A stretch of 64,000 nucleotides of DNA from Hyphomonas sp. (GTDB taxonomy: Bacteria; Pseudomonadota; Alphaproteobacteria; Caulobacterales; Hyphomonadaceae), in contig NZ_JAGYJH010000006.1 in assembly GCF_018402285.1 (NCBI RefSeq), positions 186,847 through 250,846 of the forward strand, written 5' to 3'. The translations under genes and the position numbers were made by a program. Positions 5,971-18,243 of this stretch are shown here, in pieces (positions within the stretch are counted from its first letter, which is position 1; each line of letters starts with the position of its first letter). The notes beneath the pieces are model-generated. The model did no database searches and was not told where the DNA came from. It worked only from the letters and a program-made list of their open reading frames with translations.

Positions 5971-6354
5971 ATGAGACGAAGTGTTCAGGCGGTAGTGGCC
6001 GGGCTCATGTGCGTGCTTGCGGCTTGCACCAGCGCGCCGTTGGCGGATGTTGCGCGAGTACCCAAGGGCTATGTGATTGCGGAAATAAATGTGACAGATC
6101 CTGAGCCCTACAAGGGATATGTAGCGGCGGTGACGCCGATGGTGGCCGCCTTTGGCGGGCGCTACCTTGCGCGCGGGGGCGCCGCCGAGGGGCGGGAGGG
6201 CGCCTCGCCGGAAGGGCGCATCGTCGTGCTGGAATTTCCGAGCCTTGAGGCGGCGCGCGCCTTCTTTGACTCGCCCGAATATGCCGCGATCGCCCGCCTG
6301 CGCCACGACAATGCGGTCTCGCGCCTGATGATCGTGGAAGGCACTGCGCCTTAA
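5971..6354 (+). CDS. DUF1330 family lipoprotein
   Basis: 127 aa from the ATG at 5971, preceded by GGGAGGGG. N-terminal lipoprotein signal with lipobox VLAAC (Cys about residue 19). The mature part (PKGYVIAEINVTDPEPYKGY, ..., IVVLEFPSLEAARAFFDSPE) is a DUF1330 ferredoxin-like fold, related to small monooxygenase-like dimers. Most DUF1330 proteins are cytoplasmic, so a lipid-anchored version is slightly unusual. Function unknown. It stands alone, 53 bp before prmA on the same strand. Confidence 0.85.
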   Translation: MRRSVQAVVAGLMCVLAACTSAPLADVARVPKGYVIAEINVTDPEPYKGYVAAVTPMVAAFGGRYLARGGAAEGREGASPEGRIVVLEFPSLEAARAFFDSPEYAAIARLRHDNAVSRLMIVEGTAP

Positions 6355-6407
6355 CCTGCCGCGGGACCGCTTCCCATTCGCGGAGCGGCCTGCTAAGCGC
6401 CGCGTCC

Positions 6408-7265
6408 ATGTACCAGATCACGGCAAAAGGCCCGCGGGGGCCAGTGGAAACGGCATGGGAGGCGCTCGCCTGGGTGGACCCTTCGCCCGCAGGCGCGGTC
6501 GATGCCAAGGAAGATGCGCGCGGGGCCTGGCGGCTCGATGCGTTTACCGAGACGATGGAAGAGGCCGAAGAGTGCGTCGCCCTCATCGAGGAGGCCGCGC
6601 CGGAGCTGACCGCGCGGATCGAGGAGATTGTCGAGCGCGACTGGGTGACGATGTCGCTGGAAGGCCTGCCGCCGGTCAATGCCGGGCCATTTGTTGTGGC
6701 GGGCAGCCACGCGCTGACCGCGTCCTCGCCGGGCAAGATTTCCGTTCTGATCGAGGCGGGCCCGGCCTTTGGCACGGGCCATCATGGCACGACGCTGGGT
6801 TGCCTTCTGGCGCTGGCCGAAGCGCGGCGCTACCGCAAGCCGGGGCGCGTGCTCGACCTTGGCACAGGCTCAGGCGTGCTGGCGATTGCTGCGCTGAAAG
6901 TGGGCGCGGAGATGGCGTCTGGCACCGATATTGACCGGGACTCTGTGTTCGTGGCGCGCGAGAACGCCAAGAAGAACCATGTCAGCCGGTTCTTCGTGCA
7001 TCACGTGCGCGGGGCGAACAATCCGGCGATCCGGCAGGCGGGGCCTTATGATACGGTGTTTGCCAATATCCTGATGAAGCCGCTGATCGGGCTTGCCGCG
7101 GAGATAGAGCAGCTCTCCGCGCCGGGGGCGACGATCATCCTGTCGGGGCTGCTCCACCATCAGGCCTCGCCGGTGCGCGCTGCCTATGAAGGGCACAAGC
7201 TCCTCTTCCAGAAGCGCATCAAGCGCGACGGCTGGTCGACGCTGATATTCCGGAAGAAGGGGTGA
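6408..7265 (+). CDS. prmA: Ribosomal protein L11 methyltransferase
   Basis: 285 aa, usual length. N-terminal substrate-recognition domain (about 1-95), then the SAM-dependent methyltransferase domain: AFGTGHHGTTLGCL (about 124-137), motif I VLDLGTGSGVLAIAALK (about 148-164), GTDIDRDSV with the SAM-ribose acidic residue, and the post-motif ANILMKPL. It trimethylates ribosomal protein L11 in the cytoplasm. The assignment rests on the combined GTGHH and LDLGTGSG motifs and the N-terminal layout. Confidence 0.93.
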   Translation: MYQITAKGPRGPVETAWEALAWVDPSPAGAVDAKEDARGAWRLDAFTETMEEAEECVALIEEAAPELTARIEEIVERDWVTMSLEGLPPVNAGPFVVAGSHALTASSPGKISVLIEAGPAFGTGHHGTTLGCLLALAEARRYRKPGRVLDLGTGSGVLAIAALKVGAEMASGTDIDRDSVFVARENAKKNHVSRFFVHHVRGANNPAIRQAGPYDTVFANILMKPLIGLAAEIEQLSAPGATIILSGLLHHQASPVRAAYEGHKLLFQKRIKRDGWSTLIFRKKG

Positions 7266-7284
7266 GGATTTCCTGAAAGTTTTA

Positions 7285-7323
7285 CCCTCCGGCCCATCCC
7301 GGGAAGGGGATGGGCATGGAGGG
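7285..7323. other. Extended hairpin after prmA
   Basis: CCCTCC...CCCATCC pairs with GGATGGG...GGAGGG around a short loop, a long near-perfect stem 20 bp past the prmA stop. No T-run follows on the plus strand, and only a weak one on the minus strand (TAAAACTTTC), so it may protect or end transcripts from either side. Confidence 0.45.
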
Positions 7324-7424
7324 GATCGCGCCGGTGCGTCGGGGGGAGGAGGGTACGCTGTCCCGGGCGATCATCAGCTGCCGTTCCGGATGGGGTACGG
7401 GCGGGCAGTAGGCGGGTGGCAGAA

Positions 7425-7607
7425 TCAGGCGCGGGCCGCGCGGCGATCCCACCGCTCCTGGCGGCGGGCGAGGATGTTGAGGCGGACGAGCGCTGCGCGC
7501 GCGCCTTCCCGGGCAGGCTGACGGGCCGCCGCAAGGTCCATTGTCGGGCGCTGGACACTCTCGATCACCATGTCGGCGGCGGGCGAGAGGTTGATTTCGG
7601 TTTTCAT
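7425..7607 (-). CDS. Small protein of unknown function
   Basis: 60 aa from the ATG at 7605-7607. MKTEINLSPAADMVIESVQR is followed by an R/A-rich helical tail that ends RRAARA. Not recognised. A perfect TTAA-N7-TTAA box lies 3-17 nt upstream of this start codon, with AAGG in its spacer, so a CtrA-like regulator bound there would cover the ribosome-binding region and promoter. Supported by the plausible start and N-terminus, but the R/A-rich tail could be a by-product of high GC. Confidence 0.45.
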   Translation of the reverse strand: MKTEINLSPAADMVIESVQRPTMDLAAARQPAREGARAALVRLNILARRQERWDRRAARA

Positions 7608-7609
7608 TG

Positions 7610-7624
7610 TTAATACCTTGTTAA
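7610..7624. promoter_or_regulatory. CtrA-type box (TTAA-N7-TTAA)
   Basis: TTAATACCTTGTTAA matches the full CtrA consensus exactly. It lies just upstream of the minus-strand 60-aa gene and 150 bp upstream of the plus-strand aminopeptidase, so it could repress the first or serve the second. AT-rich motifs are rare by chance in this GC-rich DNA. Confidence 0.55.
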
Positions 7625-7773
7625 TACTTGTTTTGCTGCGCTGCAGCAACGTCTGTGTCCGGCCTATATAGGGTGCGAGCTAAACAAAACAGTATGGAAT
7701 GCGCGAAATTAGCATGCTTATTTGCATAGCTCGATTGCTTCCCGGCGGCGGCAGATGACGCTATGTAGGCGGA

Positions 7774-9585
7774 ATGAGACAGACATTCGACATCAAGGGC
7801 GGGCCGCAGGACGGCCGGGCCCATCTTCCGCTCCTTCGCCGTGAACTTGAGCGCCAAGGCCTCGATGGCCTCTACGTGCCCCATGACGACGAATATCAGA
7901 ATGAATACCTGCCTGACGCAAATGAGCGCCTGGCCTGGGTGAGCGGGTTCACCGGCTCGTTCGGCTCAGCCTTCGTGTTCACGGATAAGGCCGTGCTCTT
8001 CGCCGACGGGCGCTACACCCTTCAGGCGGGCGACCAGACCGACCCGGCACTGTTTGAGGTGGTGGGCATTCCTGACCCCGGCGCGTTTGGCTGGCTGGCG
8101 CAGCAGAGCCTCAAGGGCAAGCGCGTTGGCTATGATCCCCGCCTGATGAGCCCGAATGATGTGGCCGCGCTGGCCGCCGCCGCTGCCAAGGCAGGCGCCG
8201 AGCTGGTGGCGGTTTCGGAAAACCCGATCGATGCGGCGTGGAAAGACCGCCCGCCCCAGCCGATGGCGAAGGTTGTTCCGCACGGCGTCAAACATGCCGG
8301 CGTTGCCCATACCGACAAGCTGGAAGCGGTTGGCGCGCAGCTGGCCCGGGACGGGGCGGACGCGGCTGTGCTGACCTCACCTGCTTCGCTCGCCTGGGCG
8401 TTCAATATCCGGGGCGGGGATGTCAGCTGCACGCCGCTGCCGCTCGGCCGGGCGATCCTCAAGGCGGACGGATCTGCCGAGCTGTTCATCGATGAGGAAA
8501 AGACCGACGGCACGCTGCGCCGCCATCTTGGCAACCGCGTGACGCTCCGTCCCCTGAGCAAGCTGGAAGAGGGACTGAAGGGTCTGGCCGGCAAGACAGT
8601 GAGCCTTGACCCGGATGTGGCCTCGTCCTGGTTCTTCGATACGCTGGCGGAAACCGGCGCAAAGATCCTGCGCCAGCGTGACCCGGTGGCATTGCCGCGC
8701 GCGTGCAAGAACGCCGCCGAGATCAAGGGCACGACCGCCGCCCATGCGCGCGACGGCATTGCGCTGACGAAATTCCTGCACTGGCTGGATACCGAAGCCC
8801 AGAGCGGCGAGGTGACCGAGATTGAAACGGTGATGAAGCTCGAAGCGTTCCGCGAGGAACTCGGCAATCTCAATGATCTCTCCTTCCCGTCGATCTCCGG
8901 CGCAGGCCCGAATGGCGCGTTGCCGCACTACCGGGTGTCGACCGCCTCTGACCGCAAGCTCGAGCGTGGCTCGCTCTTCCTGATCGATTCCGGCGGCCAG
9001 TATCTCGACGGGACGACGGACGTGACCCGCACGGTGCCGATCGGCAAGCCGACCGACGAGATGCGCGCCAACTATACCCGCGTCCTCAAAGGACATATTG
9101 CGCTTGCCGCCGTCCGTTTCCCACCGGGCACGACGGGCACGCATCTTGATGTTCTGGCGCGCCATGCATTGTGGCAGGCGGGACTTGATTACCAGCATGG
9201 CACCGGGCACGGGGTGGGCGTGTATCTCGGCGTGCATGAGGGGCCGCACCGGATTGCCAAGCCCTGGAACGGCGTTCCGCTGATGCCGGGGATGATCGTG
9301 TCGAACGAGCCGGGCTTCTACAAGGCCGGCGAATACGGCATCCGCATCGAGAACCTGCAATATGTGACGCCTGCGGAGCATATTCCGGGCGGCGAGATTG
9401 CGATGCACGGCTTTGAATGCCTGACCTTTGCCCCGCTGGCCCGTGATCTGATTGACGTTAAGCTGCTCTCGAAAGAGGAACGCAAATGGGTCAATGACTA
9501 CCACAAGCGCGTGCTGAAACTGCTCGGACGCAAGCTCGATGGCGAGGTCAAGGACTGGCTGAAGAAGGCCTGCGCGAAGATCTGA
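7774..9585 (+). CDS. Aminopeptidase P (Xaa-Pro aminopeptidase, M24B)
   Basis: 603 aa, the length of the long three-domain aminopeptidase P type. Two N-terminal creatinase-like domains (about 1-150 and 155-310) precede the pita-bread catalytic domain. Metal ligands are visible: D in LIDSGGQYLDGTTD and VTRTVPIG, H in GTGHGVGVYLGVHEG, E in MIVSNEPGFY and E in YGIRIENLQYV. It removes N-terminal residues before proline using two metal ions, in the cytoplasm (no signal peptide). Monocistronic: a hairpin follows, then a convergent gene. Confidence 0.92.
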   Translation: MRQTFDIKGGPQDGRAHLPLLRRELERQGLDGLYVPHDDEYQNEYLPDANERLAWVSGFTGSFGSAFVFTDKAVLFADGRYTLQAGDQTDPALFEVVGIPDPGAFGWLAQQSLKGKRVGYDPRLMSPNDVAALAAAAAKAGAELVAVSENPIDAAWKDRPPQPMAKVVPHGVKHAGVAHTDKLEAVGAQLARDGADAAVLTSPASLAWAFNIRGGDVSCTPLPLGRAILKADGSAELFIDEEKTDGTLRRHLGNRVTLRPLSKLEEGLKGLAGKTVSLDPDVASSWFFDTLAETGAKILRQRDPVALPRACKNAAEIKGTTAAHARDGIALTKFLHWLDTEAQSGEVTEIETVMKLEAFREELGNLNDLSFPSISGAGPNGALPHYRVSTASDRKLERGSLFLIDSGGQYLDGTTDVTRTVPIGKPTDEMRANYTRVLKGHIALAAVRFPPGTTGTHLDVLARHALWQAGLDYQHGTGHGVGVYLGVHEGPHRIAKPWNGVPLMPGMIVSNEPGFYKAGEYGIRIENLQYVTPAEHIPGGEIAMHGFECLTFAPLARDLIDVKLLSKEERKWVNDYHKRVLKLLGRKLDGEVKDWLKKACAKI

Positions 9586-9611
9586 GGCTCAGCCAAAAGC
9601 CCACAAGAAAG

Positions 9612-9640
9612 ACGCCTCCGGTGATGTACACCGCAGGCGT
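9612..9640. terminator. Hairpin between convergent genes
   Basis: ACGCCT...GGTG-N5-CACC...AGGCGT. On the minus strand the stem is followed by CTTTCTTG, so it most likely terminates the fucosidase transcript; plus-strand function is weaker. Confidence 0.55.
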
Positions 9641-9665
9641 TTGGCTATCCGGGAGGAAGCGCAGA

Positions 9666-10790
9666 TCAGGATTTCAGATGCCGGCCCAGCGCGCGCAGCG
9701 GCGTTTTCTGAAGGTCCGGGATCGAGCCATCTGCCAGCGGGCCGATATTGATCAGCAGGTTGCCGCGCTTTGAGGTGACGTCCTCATAGAGGGCGATAAC
9801 CTCGTCGCTCGACATATAGTCTTCCGGGATTTCAGCGGAGTTGTAGCCAAAGCCGAGGCCAAGGCCGCGGCAGGCTTCCCATTTGTGTTCCCTGGGCACG
9901 ACGCCGAGGCCGAATTCGACGCAGCGATAGTCAGCGAAGGGGGAAGGAGTTTCTGCTTGCTGTCCGCCTGCGGAGCGTTCCTTCATCGTGTCATTGAAGC
10001 CCTTCAGGGTCTCAGGATCGCGCAGGGAGTTGAAGAAGTCGTGCGCGCCGAGCCAGCGGTCATTGGTGACGCCGTCGGGCACGGCTTTGTAGTAATAGTC
10101 TAGCAGGACGGGGACATCGTCGCCATTGGGCCAGCAGATGTCGTTCCAGAAGATCGAGGGTTTGTAGCGGTCGATCAGCTCCCTGGCCTGGGCGAGGGCG
10201 TATTCGCGGTAGTCCTGCTCGGTAGGCACGGCCGCGAACATTTCGCCGAGATTGGCGATGGGAGTGTCGCGGAAGGTCCAGTCGAGTCCACCGGAATAGT
10301 AGAGGCCGAAGCGCAGGCCGCGGGCGCGCACGGCGTCTGCGAGTTCGCCGACAAAGTCGCGCTCGCTATGCCAACCGGGGCGGTGGGGGTTTTCGACTTG
10401 CGTCGGCCAGAGGCAATAGCCGTCATGATGCTTGGCGACGAAGACGCAGTGGGTGGCGCTGCATTCGACGAAGAAGTCGGCCCATTCATTGGCGTCGAAT
10501 TTCTGGGAAAGGACATCGAATTCGGGACGGAAGTCCGCATACGGCTTGTTGCCGTAGAGCTCTAGATGCCGCTTTCGGGTCTCGCTACCCTCTACGCGGA
10601 CGGCATTGTCATACCATTCTGAATAGGGGGTCATCACCGCGCTCATGTAATAGTCGTCGCCATGAAGCTCATGAATGGCGCGGCCGCGCGGTGCCCAGGC
10701 GGGGATGGTGAACATGCCCCAGTGGATGAAGATGCCAAGTTGGGGCCGCGCAAACCATTCCGGACAGGGGCGGCCATTTGGACCAATCAC
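9666..10790 (-). CDS. Alpha-L-fucosidase (GH29)
   Basis: 374 aa. N-terminal RPQLGIFIHWGMFTIPAW and AKHHDGYCLWPT are the hallmark GH29 barrel segments; the nucleophile aspartate is expected in PSIFWNDICWP (about residues 211-221). The C-terminal NLLINIGPLADGSI is also typical. It hydrolyses alpha-L-fucosides by a retaining mechanism. No signal peptide is visible, so it may act on imported oligosaccharides, and the C-terminal beta domain of larger GH29 enzymes is missing. No fucose transport or catabolism genes lie nearby, so its substrate is unclear. Confidence 0.88.
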   Translation of the reverse strand: MIGPNGRPCPEWFARPQLGIFIHWGMFTIPAWAPRGRAIHELHGDDYYMSAVMTPYSEWYDNAVRVEGSETRKRHLELYGNKPYADFRPEFDVLSQKFDANEWADFFVECSATHCVFVAKHHDGYCLWPTQVENPHRPGWHSERDFVGELADAVRARGLRFGLYYSGGLDWTFRDTPIANLGEMFAAVPTEQDYREYALAQARELIDRYKPSIFWNDICWPNGDDVPVLLDYYYKAVPDGVTNDRWLGAHDFFNSLRDPETLKGFNDTMKERSAGGQQAETPSPFADYRCVEFGLGVVPREHKWEACRGLGLGFGYNSAEIPEDYMSSDEVIALYEDVTSKRGNLLINIGPLADGSIPDLQKTPLRALGRHLKS

Positions 10791-10811
10791 TTTCTCGTCC
10801 CCTACATTATT

Positions 10812-11519
10812 CTATTCGACTAGTGTTATCTCTCCGGTACGCGTCGCCGGCGGTCCTTGCAAGGGTGACGTAACGTTCCATGCAAACGGCGCGAACAGGG
10901 AACGGGGCAGGCCCGCCTTGCCGAGCGCTGCCGCCGTCCACTGGTTGCAGGTATTGAACATGCTGTAGCGGCCGGTGGCGTGGACAAGGATTTCGCCGGG
11001 AACGGTGGTCGGGATGATGCTGAGTTCGCCCTCGGCGTCCCGCTCGAACGTCTCGCGGATATGGGCGATCAGTGCGGCGCGGCCTTCATCGTCCACAGAC
11101 ATGGGCGCGCAGTATTCGTACACCGAAGCGCCATCGACGGGCACGATGCGTACGGCGGTGTCATTCATGCCGGCAAGCGCGCTGAGCACGCGGCCGGCGG
11201 TCATGTCCTCGGGCTGAAGCACGCGGGTGAAGAAGACAGAGTCGCCCCAGCCGAAAAGGACATAAGTGTCCGGCGGCAGCCATGTGGGGAGTTCGTCCTT
11301 GAGCTCTTCCGACCAGTTGAAGAGGGGGTCGTAAAGGGGCAGGGCGATATCGGTATGGAAGGGCGCTTCGCAGAGATAGGTAAGCGCGGTGGCCTCGGTG
11401 ACCTGCTGCGCGCGGCCGCTGGACGGGAACTTGCCTGAAAGCCAGGCAGCGCCGAGATACCAGAAACACAAGATGAGCAGCGCCGCGAGCGTCAGGCCGG
11501 CTCCCTTGAGGAATGTCAT
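10812..11519 (-). CDS. DUF2459 membrane-anchored protein
   Basis: 235 aa from the ATG at 11517-11519 (MTFLKGAG...); a longer frame reaching 11597 adds a non-homologous-looking lead. One N-terminal membrane segment (LTLAALLILCFWYLGAAWL). The periplasmic part shows family landmarks: DTYVLFGWGDSVFF (about 86-99), then YSMFNTCNQWTAAALGKAGL near residue 190, with a Cys-Asn-Gln-Trp typical of DUF2459. Function unknown; some relatives sit in polyhydroxyalkanoate clusters, but no such genes are here. Ends 21 bp before the fucosidase start on the same strand, so the two may be cotranscribed. Confidence 0.8.
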   Translation of the reverse strand: MTFLKGAGLTLAALLILCFWYLGAAWLSGKFPSSGRAQQVTEATALTYLCEAPFHTDIALPLYDPLFNWSEELKDELPTWLPPDTYVLFGWGDSVFFTRVLQPEDMTAGRVLSALAGMNDTAVRIVPVDGASVYEYCAPMSVDDEGRAALIAHIRETFERDAEGELSIIPTTVPGEILVHATGRYSMFNTCNQWTAAALGKAGLPRSLFAPFAWNVTSPLQGPPATRTGEITLVE

Positions 11520-11675
11520 GATCTGCGCGCGCTGGATGGTCACCCCGCCTCCTGAATGCATTTCCCCACGAGGGCCCGGACGCAAGGATGAGGCCAAGCC
11601 GGGTTTCTGCGCAAGCCCGCGTGTTGCGATTGAATCCGGTTGTTCCTATTTTGTTCTCATGCTATAGCGCCCCTC

Positions 11676-15457
<3,782 letters not shown>

Positions 15458-15486
15458 AGCGGCAAGCCGGGCAGGGCGCCGGCGGC

Positions 15487-16320
15487 TTATCTGCCGCCGG
15501 GGATCATCCGCTGGAGGAAGGTCCGGCGCGTTGTCTCGTCAACCGCTTCGGGGTCGAGCCCCTCTTTGGTCAGGAGACGGTAGCTCGCGTCGTACCAGTC
15601 GCTGCCCGGATAGTTGTAGCCGAGCGTTGCACCCGCCACGAGGGCCTGGTCGCGCAGGCCGAGTGTCAGATAGGCTTCGACGAGGCGGTGGAGCGCTTCT
15701 TCCGAGTGGGACGTGGTCTGATAGTCGGTCACCACCTTGCGGAAGCGGTTGACGGCCGAGAGCGTCTGGTTGGAGCGCAGGTACCAGCGGCCGATGGTCA
15801 TTTCCTTGCCGGCGAGCTGGTCATTGACCATGTCGAGCTTGACGCGCGCGTCGCGGGCATACTCGCTTTCCGGGAAGCGGCGGATGACTTCGAGCAGGGC
15901 GTTGCGGGCACTCTCGGTGGTCGCCTGGTCGCGGCCGACATCGGTGATCTGGTCGAAATGGTTCAGCGCGATCAGATAATAGGCGTATTCGGCTTCAGAG
16001 CCGCCCGGATGCAGGGAGAGATAGCGCTGCGCCCCGGAGATCGAGCTCGTATAGTCGCGCGAGCGGTAGGAGACATACGCCGACATCACCATCGAGCGGC
16101 GGGCCCATTCCGAATAGGGGTGCTGGCGCTCGACTTCCTCGAACAGGAGTTTGGCGCGCGGATAGTCGCGCCGGTCAAGCCGCTCGGCCGCCTGATTGTA
16201 GAGCTGCTCCACAGGGCGCTCGACATAGGCAAGTTCCGGGTTCCGGCGGTTGGAAGCGCAGGCCGTGACCAGCAGGGCACTGGCGAGGATCACGAGGGGA
16301 AGGGGCGTCAGTTTCGGCAT
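15487..16320 (-). CDS. bamD: Outer membrane assembly lipoprotein BamD
   Basis: 277 aa. Lipoprotein signal with lipobox LVTAC (Cys about 21), then tetratricopeptide-like repeats: YNQAAERLDRRDYPRAKLLF, FEEVERQHPYSEWARRS, ALLEVIRRFPESEYARDARV and a long C-terminal superhelix. BamD is the essential lipoprotein partner of BamA in outer-membrane protein insertion. Matching start, lipobox and repeat spacing make the call firm. Confidence 0.94.
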   Translation of the reverse strand: MPKLTPLPLVILASALLVTACASNRRNPELAYVERPVEQLYNQAAERLDRRDYPRAKLLFEEVERQHPYSEWARRSMVMSAYVSYRSRDYTSSISGAQRYLSLHPGGSEAEYAYYLIALNHFDQITDVGRDQATTESARNALLEVIRRFPESEYARDARVKLDMVNDQLAGKEMTIGRWYLRSNQTLSAVNRFRKVVTDYQTTSHSEEALHRLVEAYLTLGLRDQALVAGATLGYNYPGSDWYDASYRLLTKEGLDPEAVDETTRRTFLQRMIPGGR

Positions 16321-16542
16321 TCAGTGCGGCCTCGCGCTGTCGGAATGGTTCTCCAGATTGATTAGACCGGAATGCGCGGGGTTTCCAAGGCCGTTTGTCA
16401 TCTCCAGCACGCAGGGGCGTTTGCGGCATTGCCCTTGTTCTCGCGGTGCTGCGCCCTAATTCCCCGAAGACATCGAGTGCGGTCCTTGCGCTGTGCCGCC
16501 GAGGCCCTTGTTGGAAACAGATTGGCGGAGACTGGACTTCCC

Positions 16543-16983
16543 ATGAGACCGATCAAACTGAGTGATGCAAATCTCGTGGACCGGCAGGTTGGCGAGCGGA
16601 TGCGCCGACGGCGCATTCTCCTGGGGCTGACCCAGGACCAGGTGGCCGACGCCCTGGGCATTTCCTATCAGCAGATCCAGAAATACGAGACCGGCGCCAA
16701 CCGCATCAGCGCGGGGCGCCTGGCGCAGATTGCCGAAGTCCTGGAAGTCCAGCCCGGCTGGTTCTTCGGAGCGGTCGAGGCGGCGGATGCCCCGGCGAGT
16801 TCCTCGCGGGCAGTGATTGAGCTCGTGCGCAATTTCGCGCGGATCGAGGATGAACGCGTGCGGGCGCATCTCACCGCGCTGATCCGGTCGCTTACCGGGC
16901 AAGCGGAGTTGGAGCAGTCCGCAGGGGATGGGACGCAAGATCTGCGGCCGCATACCAATGGCAGCATCAGCGGTCAGGCCTGA
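16543..16983 (+). CDS. XRE-family transcriptional regulator
   Basis: 146 aa from the ATG at 16543; the open frame extends upstream to 16372 but that part does not look like protein. HTH_3 domain at about 15-75 (VGERMRRRRILLGLTQDQVA, DALGISYQQIQKYETGANRI, then SAGRLAQIAEVLEV). The C-terminal half (IELVRNFARIEDERVRAHLT) is helical, as in the single-HTH regulators widespread in alphaproteobacteria. Target unknown; neighbours bamD and lpxC are envelope genes but transcribed the other way. Confidence 0.88.
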   Translation: MRPIKLSDANLVDRQVGERMRRRRILLGLTQDQVADALGISYQQIQKYETGANRISAGRLAQIAEVLEVQPGWFFGAVEAADAPASSSRAVIELVRNFARIEDERVRAHLTALIRSLTGQAELEQSAGDGTQDLRPHTNGSISGQA

Positions 16984-17015
16984 AGCTGTCAGGCCAGAAG
17001 CGGCATGGTCTTACG

Positions 17016-17037
17016 CTTTAAATTTCTGAATTTAAAG
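17016..17037. other. AT-only perfect hairpin
   Basis: CTTTAAATT, loop TCTG, AATTTAAAG: a 9-bp perfect stem, nearly all A/T, between the convergent XRE and lpxC genes, 6 bp past the lpxC stop. Two TTAA half-boxes are 10 bp apart, too far for a standard CtrA site. Possibly a bidirectional transcript end or a protein-binding palindrome. Confidence 0.4.
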
Positions 17038-17042
17038 GAAAA

Positions 17043-17954
17043 TCAGACGGCGACGCGAATGCTTTCGGCCGCTTCAACCGGCTGTCCGGCCTCTTCCCAG
17101 CACCAAGCCGACGGATTGGCGAGCAGGGCGCGCACGAGCTTATTGTTGATGCCATGGCCGGGCTGGACAGCGTCATACGCCCCGGCAATCGGCGCGCCGG
17201 CGAGCATCAGGTCACCCACCGCATCGAGCATCTTGTGGCGGATGAACTCGTCTTCGACGCGCAGGCCTTCGGGGTTCATGATACCGTCTTCGCCGATGAC
17301 AACAGCGTTTTCGAGCGAGCCGCCACGGGCAAGGCCCATCGAGCGGAGCATGTCGACATCGCGGGCAAAACCGAACGTGCGGGCAAAGGCGAGATCGCGG
17401 GCAAAACTGCCGGGCACGAGGCGCAGGGCCATCTGCTGAACGCCGATGGTCTGGTCGGTGTATTCGATGCGGGCGCGCATGGTGAGGCTGTCATCGGCCA
17501 CAGGTGAGAGGGAGGCGCGCTTGGGGCCTTCCACGACTTCGACGCGCTCCAGAACGCGGATGCGGCGGCGAAGGGCGCTCTGGGCCTTGAGGCCGGCCAG
17601 CATCATTATTTCGTAGAAGACCGAGGAGGAGCCATCCATGATGGGAACTTCGGCGGCGTCGATCTCGATTATGAGGTTGTCAATGCCGAGGCCGGCAATG
17701 GCGGCGAGCAGGTGTTCAACAACGGCAATGGAGACGCCGTGTTCATTGGTGATCGTGGTGCCGAGCTGGGTGTCGCTTACGGTTTCGGCATGGGCGAGGA
17801 CCCGGCCCTTGCGGTTCTCCACATCGGTACGCCGGAACACAATCCCTGTGTTTACAGGGGCCGGGCGCAGGGTCAGGCGGGCGCGGATGCCACTGTGCAC
17901 GCCGACGCCAGCGCAGCTGACGGCTTTTGCGAGGGTGTGTTGCATGTCGGCCAT
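17043..17954 (-). CDS. lpxC: UDP-3-O-acyl-N-acetylglucosamine deacetylase
   Basis: 303 aa from the ATG at 17952-17954 (MADMQHTLAKAVSCAGVGVH); an upstream in-frame start at 18005 adds Cys-rich residues with no family match. Zinc and catalytic landmarks: VEHLLAAIAGLGIDN (first His), IMDGSSSVFYEIM with the catalytic acid region, RHKMLDAVGDLMLAG (second His and Asp) and PGHGINNKLVRALL. It carries out the committed step of lipid A synthesis. It lies downstream of ftsZ, separated by a terminator-like hairpin, so partly independent expression is likely. Confidence 0.96.
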   Translation of the reverse strand: MADMQHTLAKAVSCAGVGVHSGIRARLTLRPAPVNTGIVFRRTDVENRKGRVLAHAETVSDTQLGTTITNEHGVSIAVVEHLLAAIAGLGIDNLIIEIDAAEVPIMDGSSSVFYEIMMLAGLKAQSALRRRIRVLERVEVVEGPKRASLSPVADDSLTMRARIEYTDQTIGVQQMALRLVPGSFARDLAFARTFGFARDVDMLRSMGLARGGSLENAVVIGEDGIMNPEGLRVEDEFIRHKMLDAVGDLMLAGAPIAGAYDAVQPGHGINNKLVRALLANPSAWCWEEAGQPVEAAESIRVAV

Positions 17955-18195
17955 GACGTATCGCACCTGACTGCGGCTGCACCTGTCGCAGCCTTCGGGT
18001 TCCATTTGGCAAGGGTGGGGGAAAGCATCAAAACACGGGATGTTGCGTGTTGTTACAGGATGGGGCTGTGGAGGGAGTTATAGCTCTGAAATATATGGAT
18101 ATTTCATTGTAACAGAGGCTGTCGCAAACGGGTCACACCCGCGCCAAAACTGACAAATCAGGGGACACATCCGGCCACTTCCGGCCAAAACGGGA

Positions 18196-18219
18196 CACGC
18201 CCGGACAGGGCCGGGCGTG
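18196..18219 (-). terminator. Hairpin downstream of ftsZ
   Basis: CACGCCCGG, 6-nt loop, CCGGGCGTG. On the minus strand it is about 25 bp past the ftsZ stop and followed by TCCCGTTTT, a modest T-run. Probably ends the division operon before lpxC. Confidence 0.6.
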
Positions 18220-18243
18220 GGAGGGTCAATTTACATGAGACGC

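Noticed and set aside
17018-17035. CtrA box in the AT hairpin
   Set aside because: TTAA half-sites are 10 bp apart, not 7.
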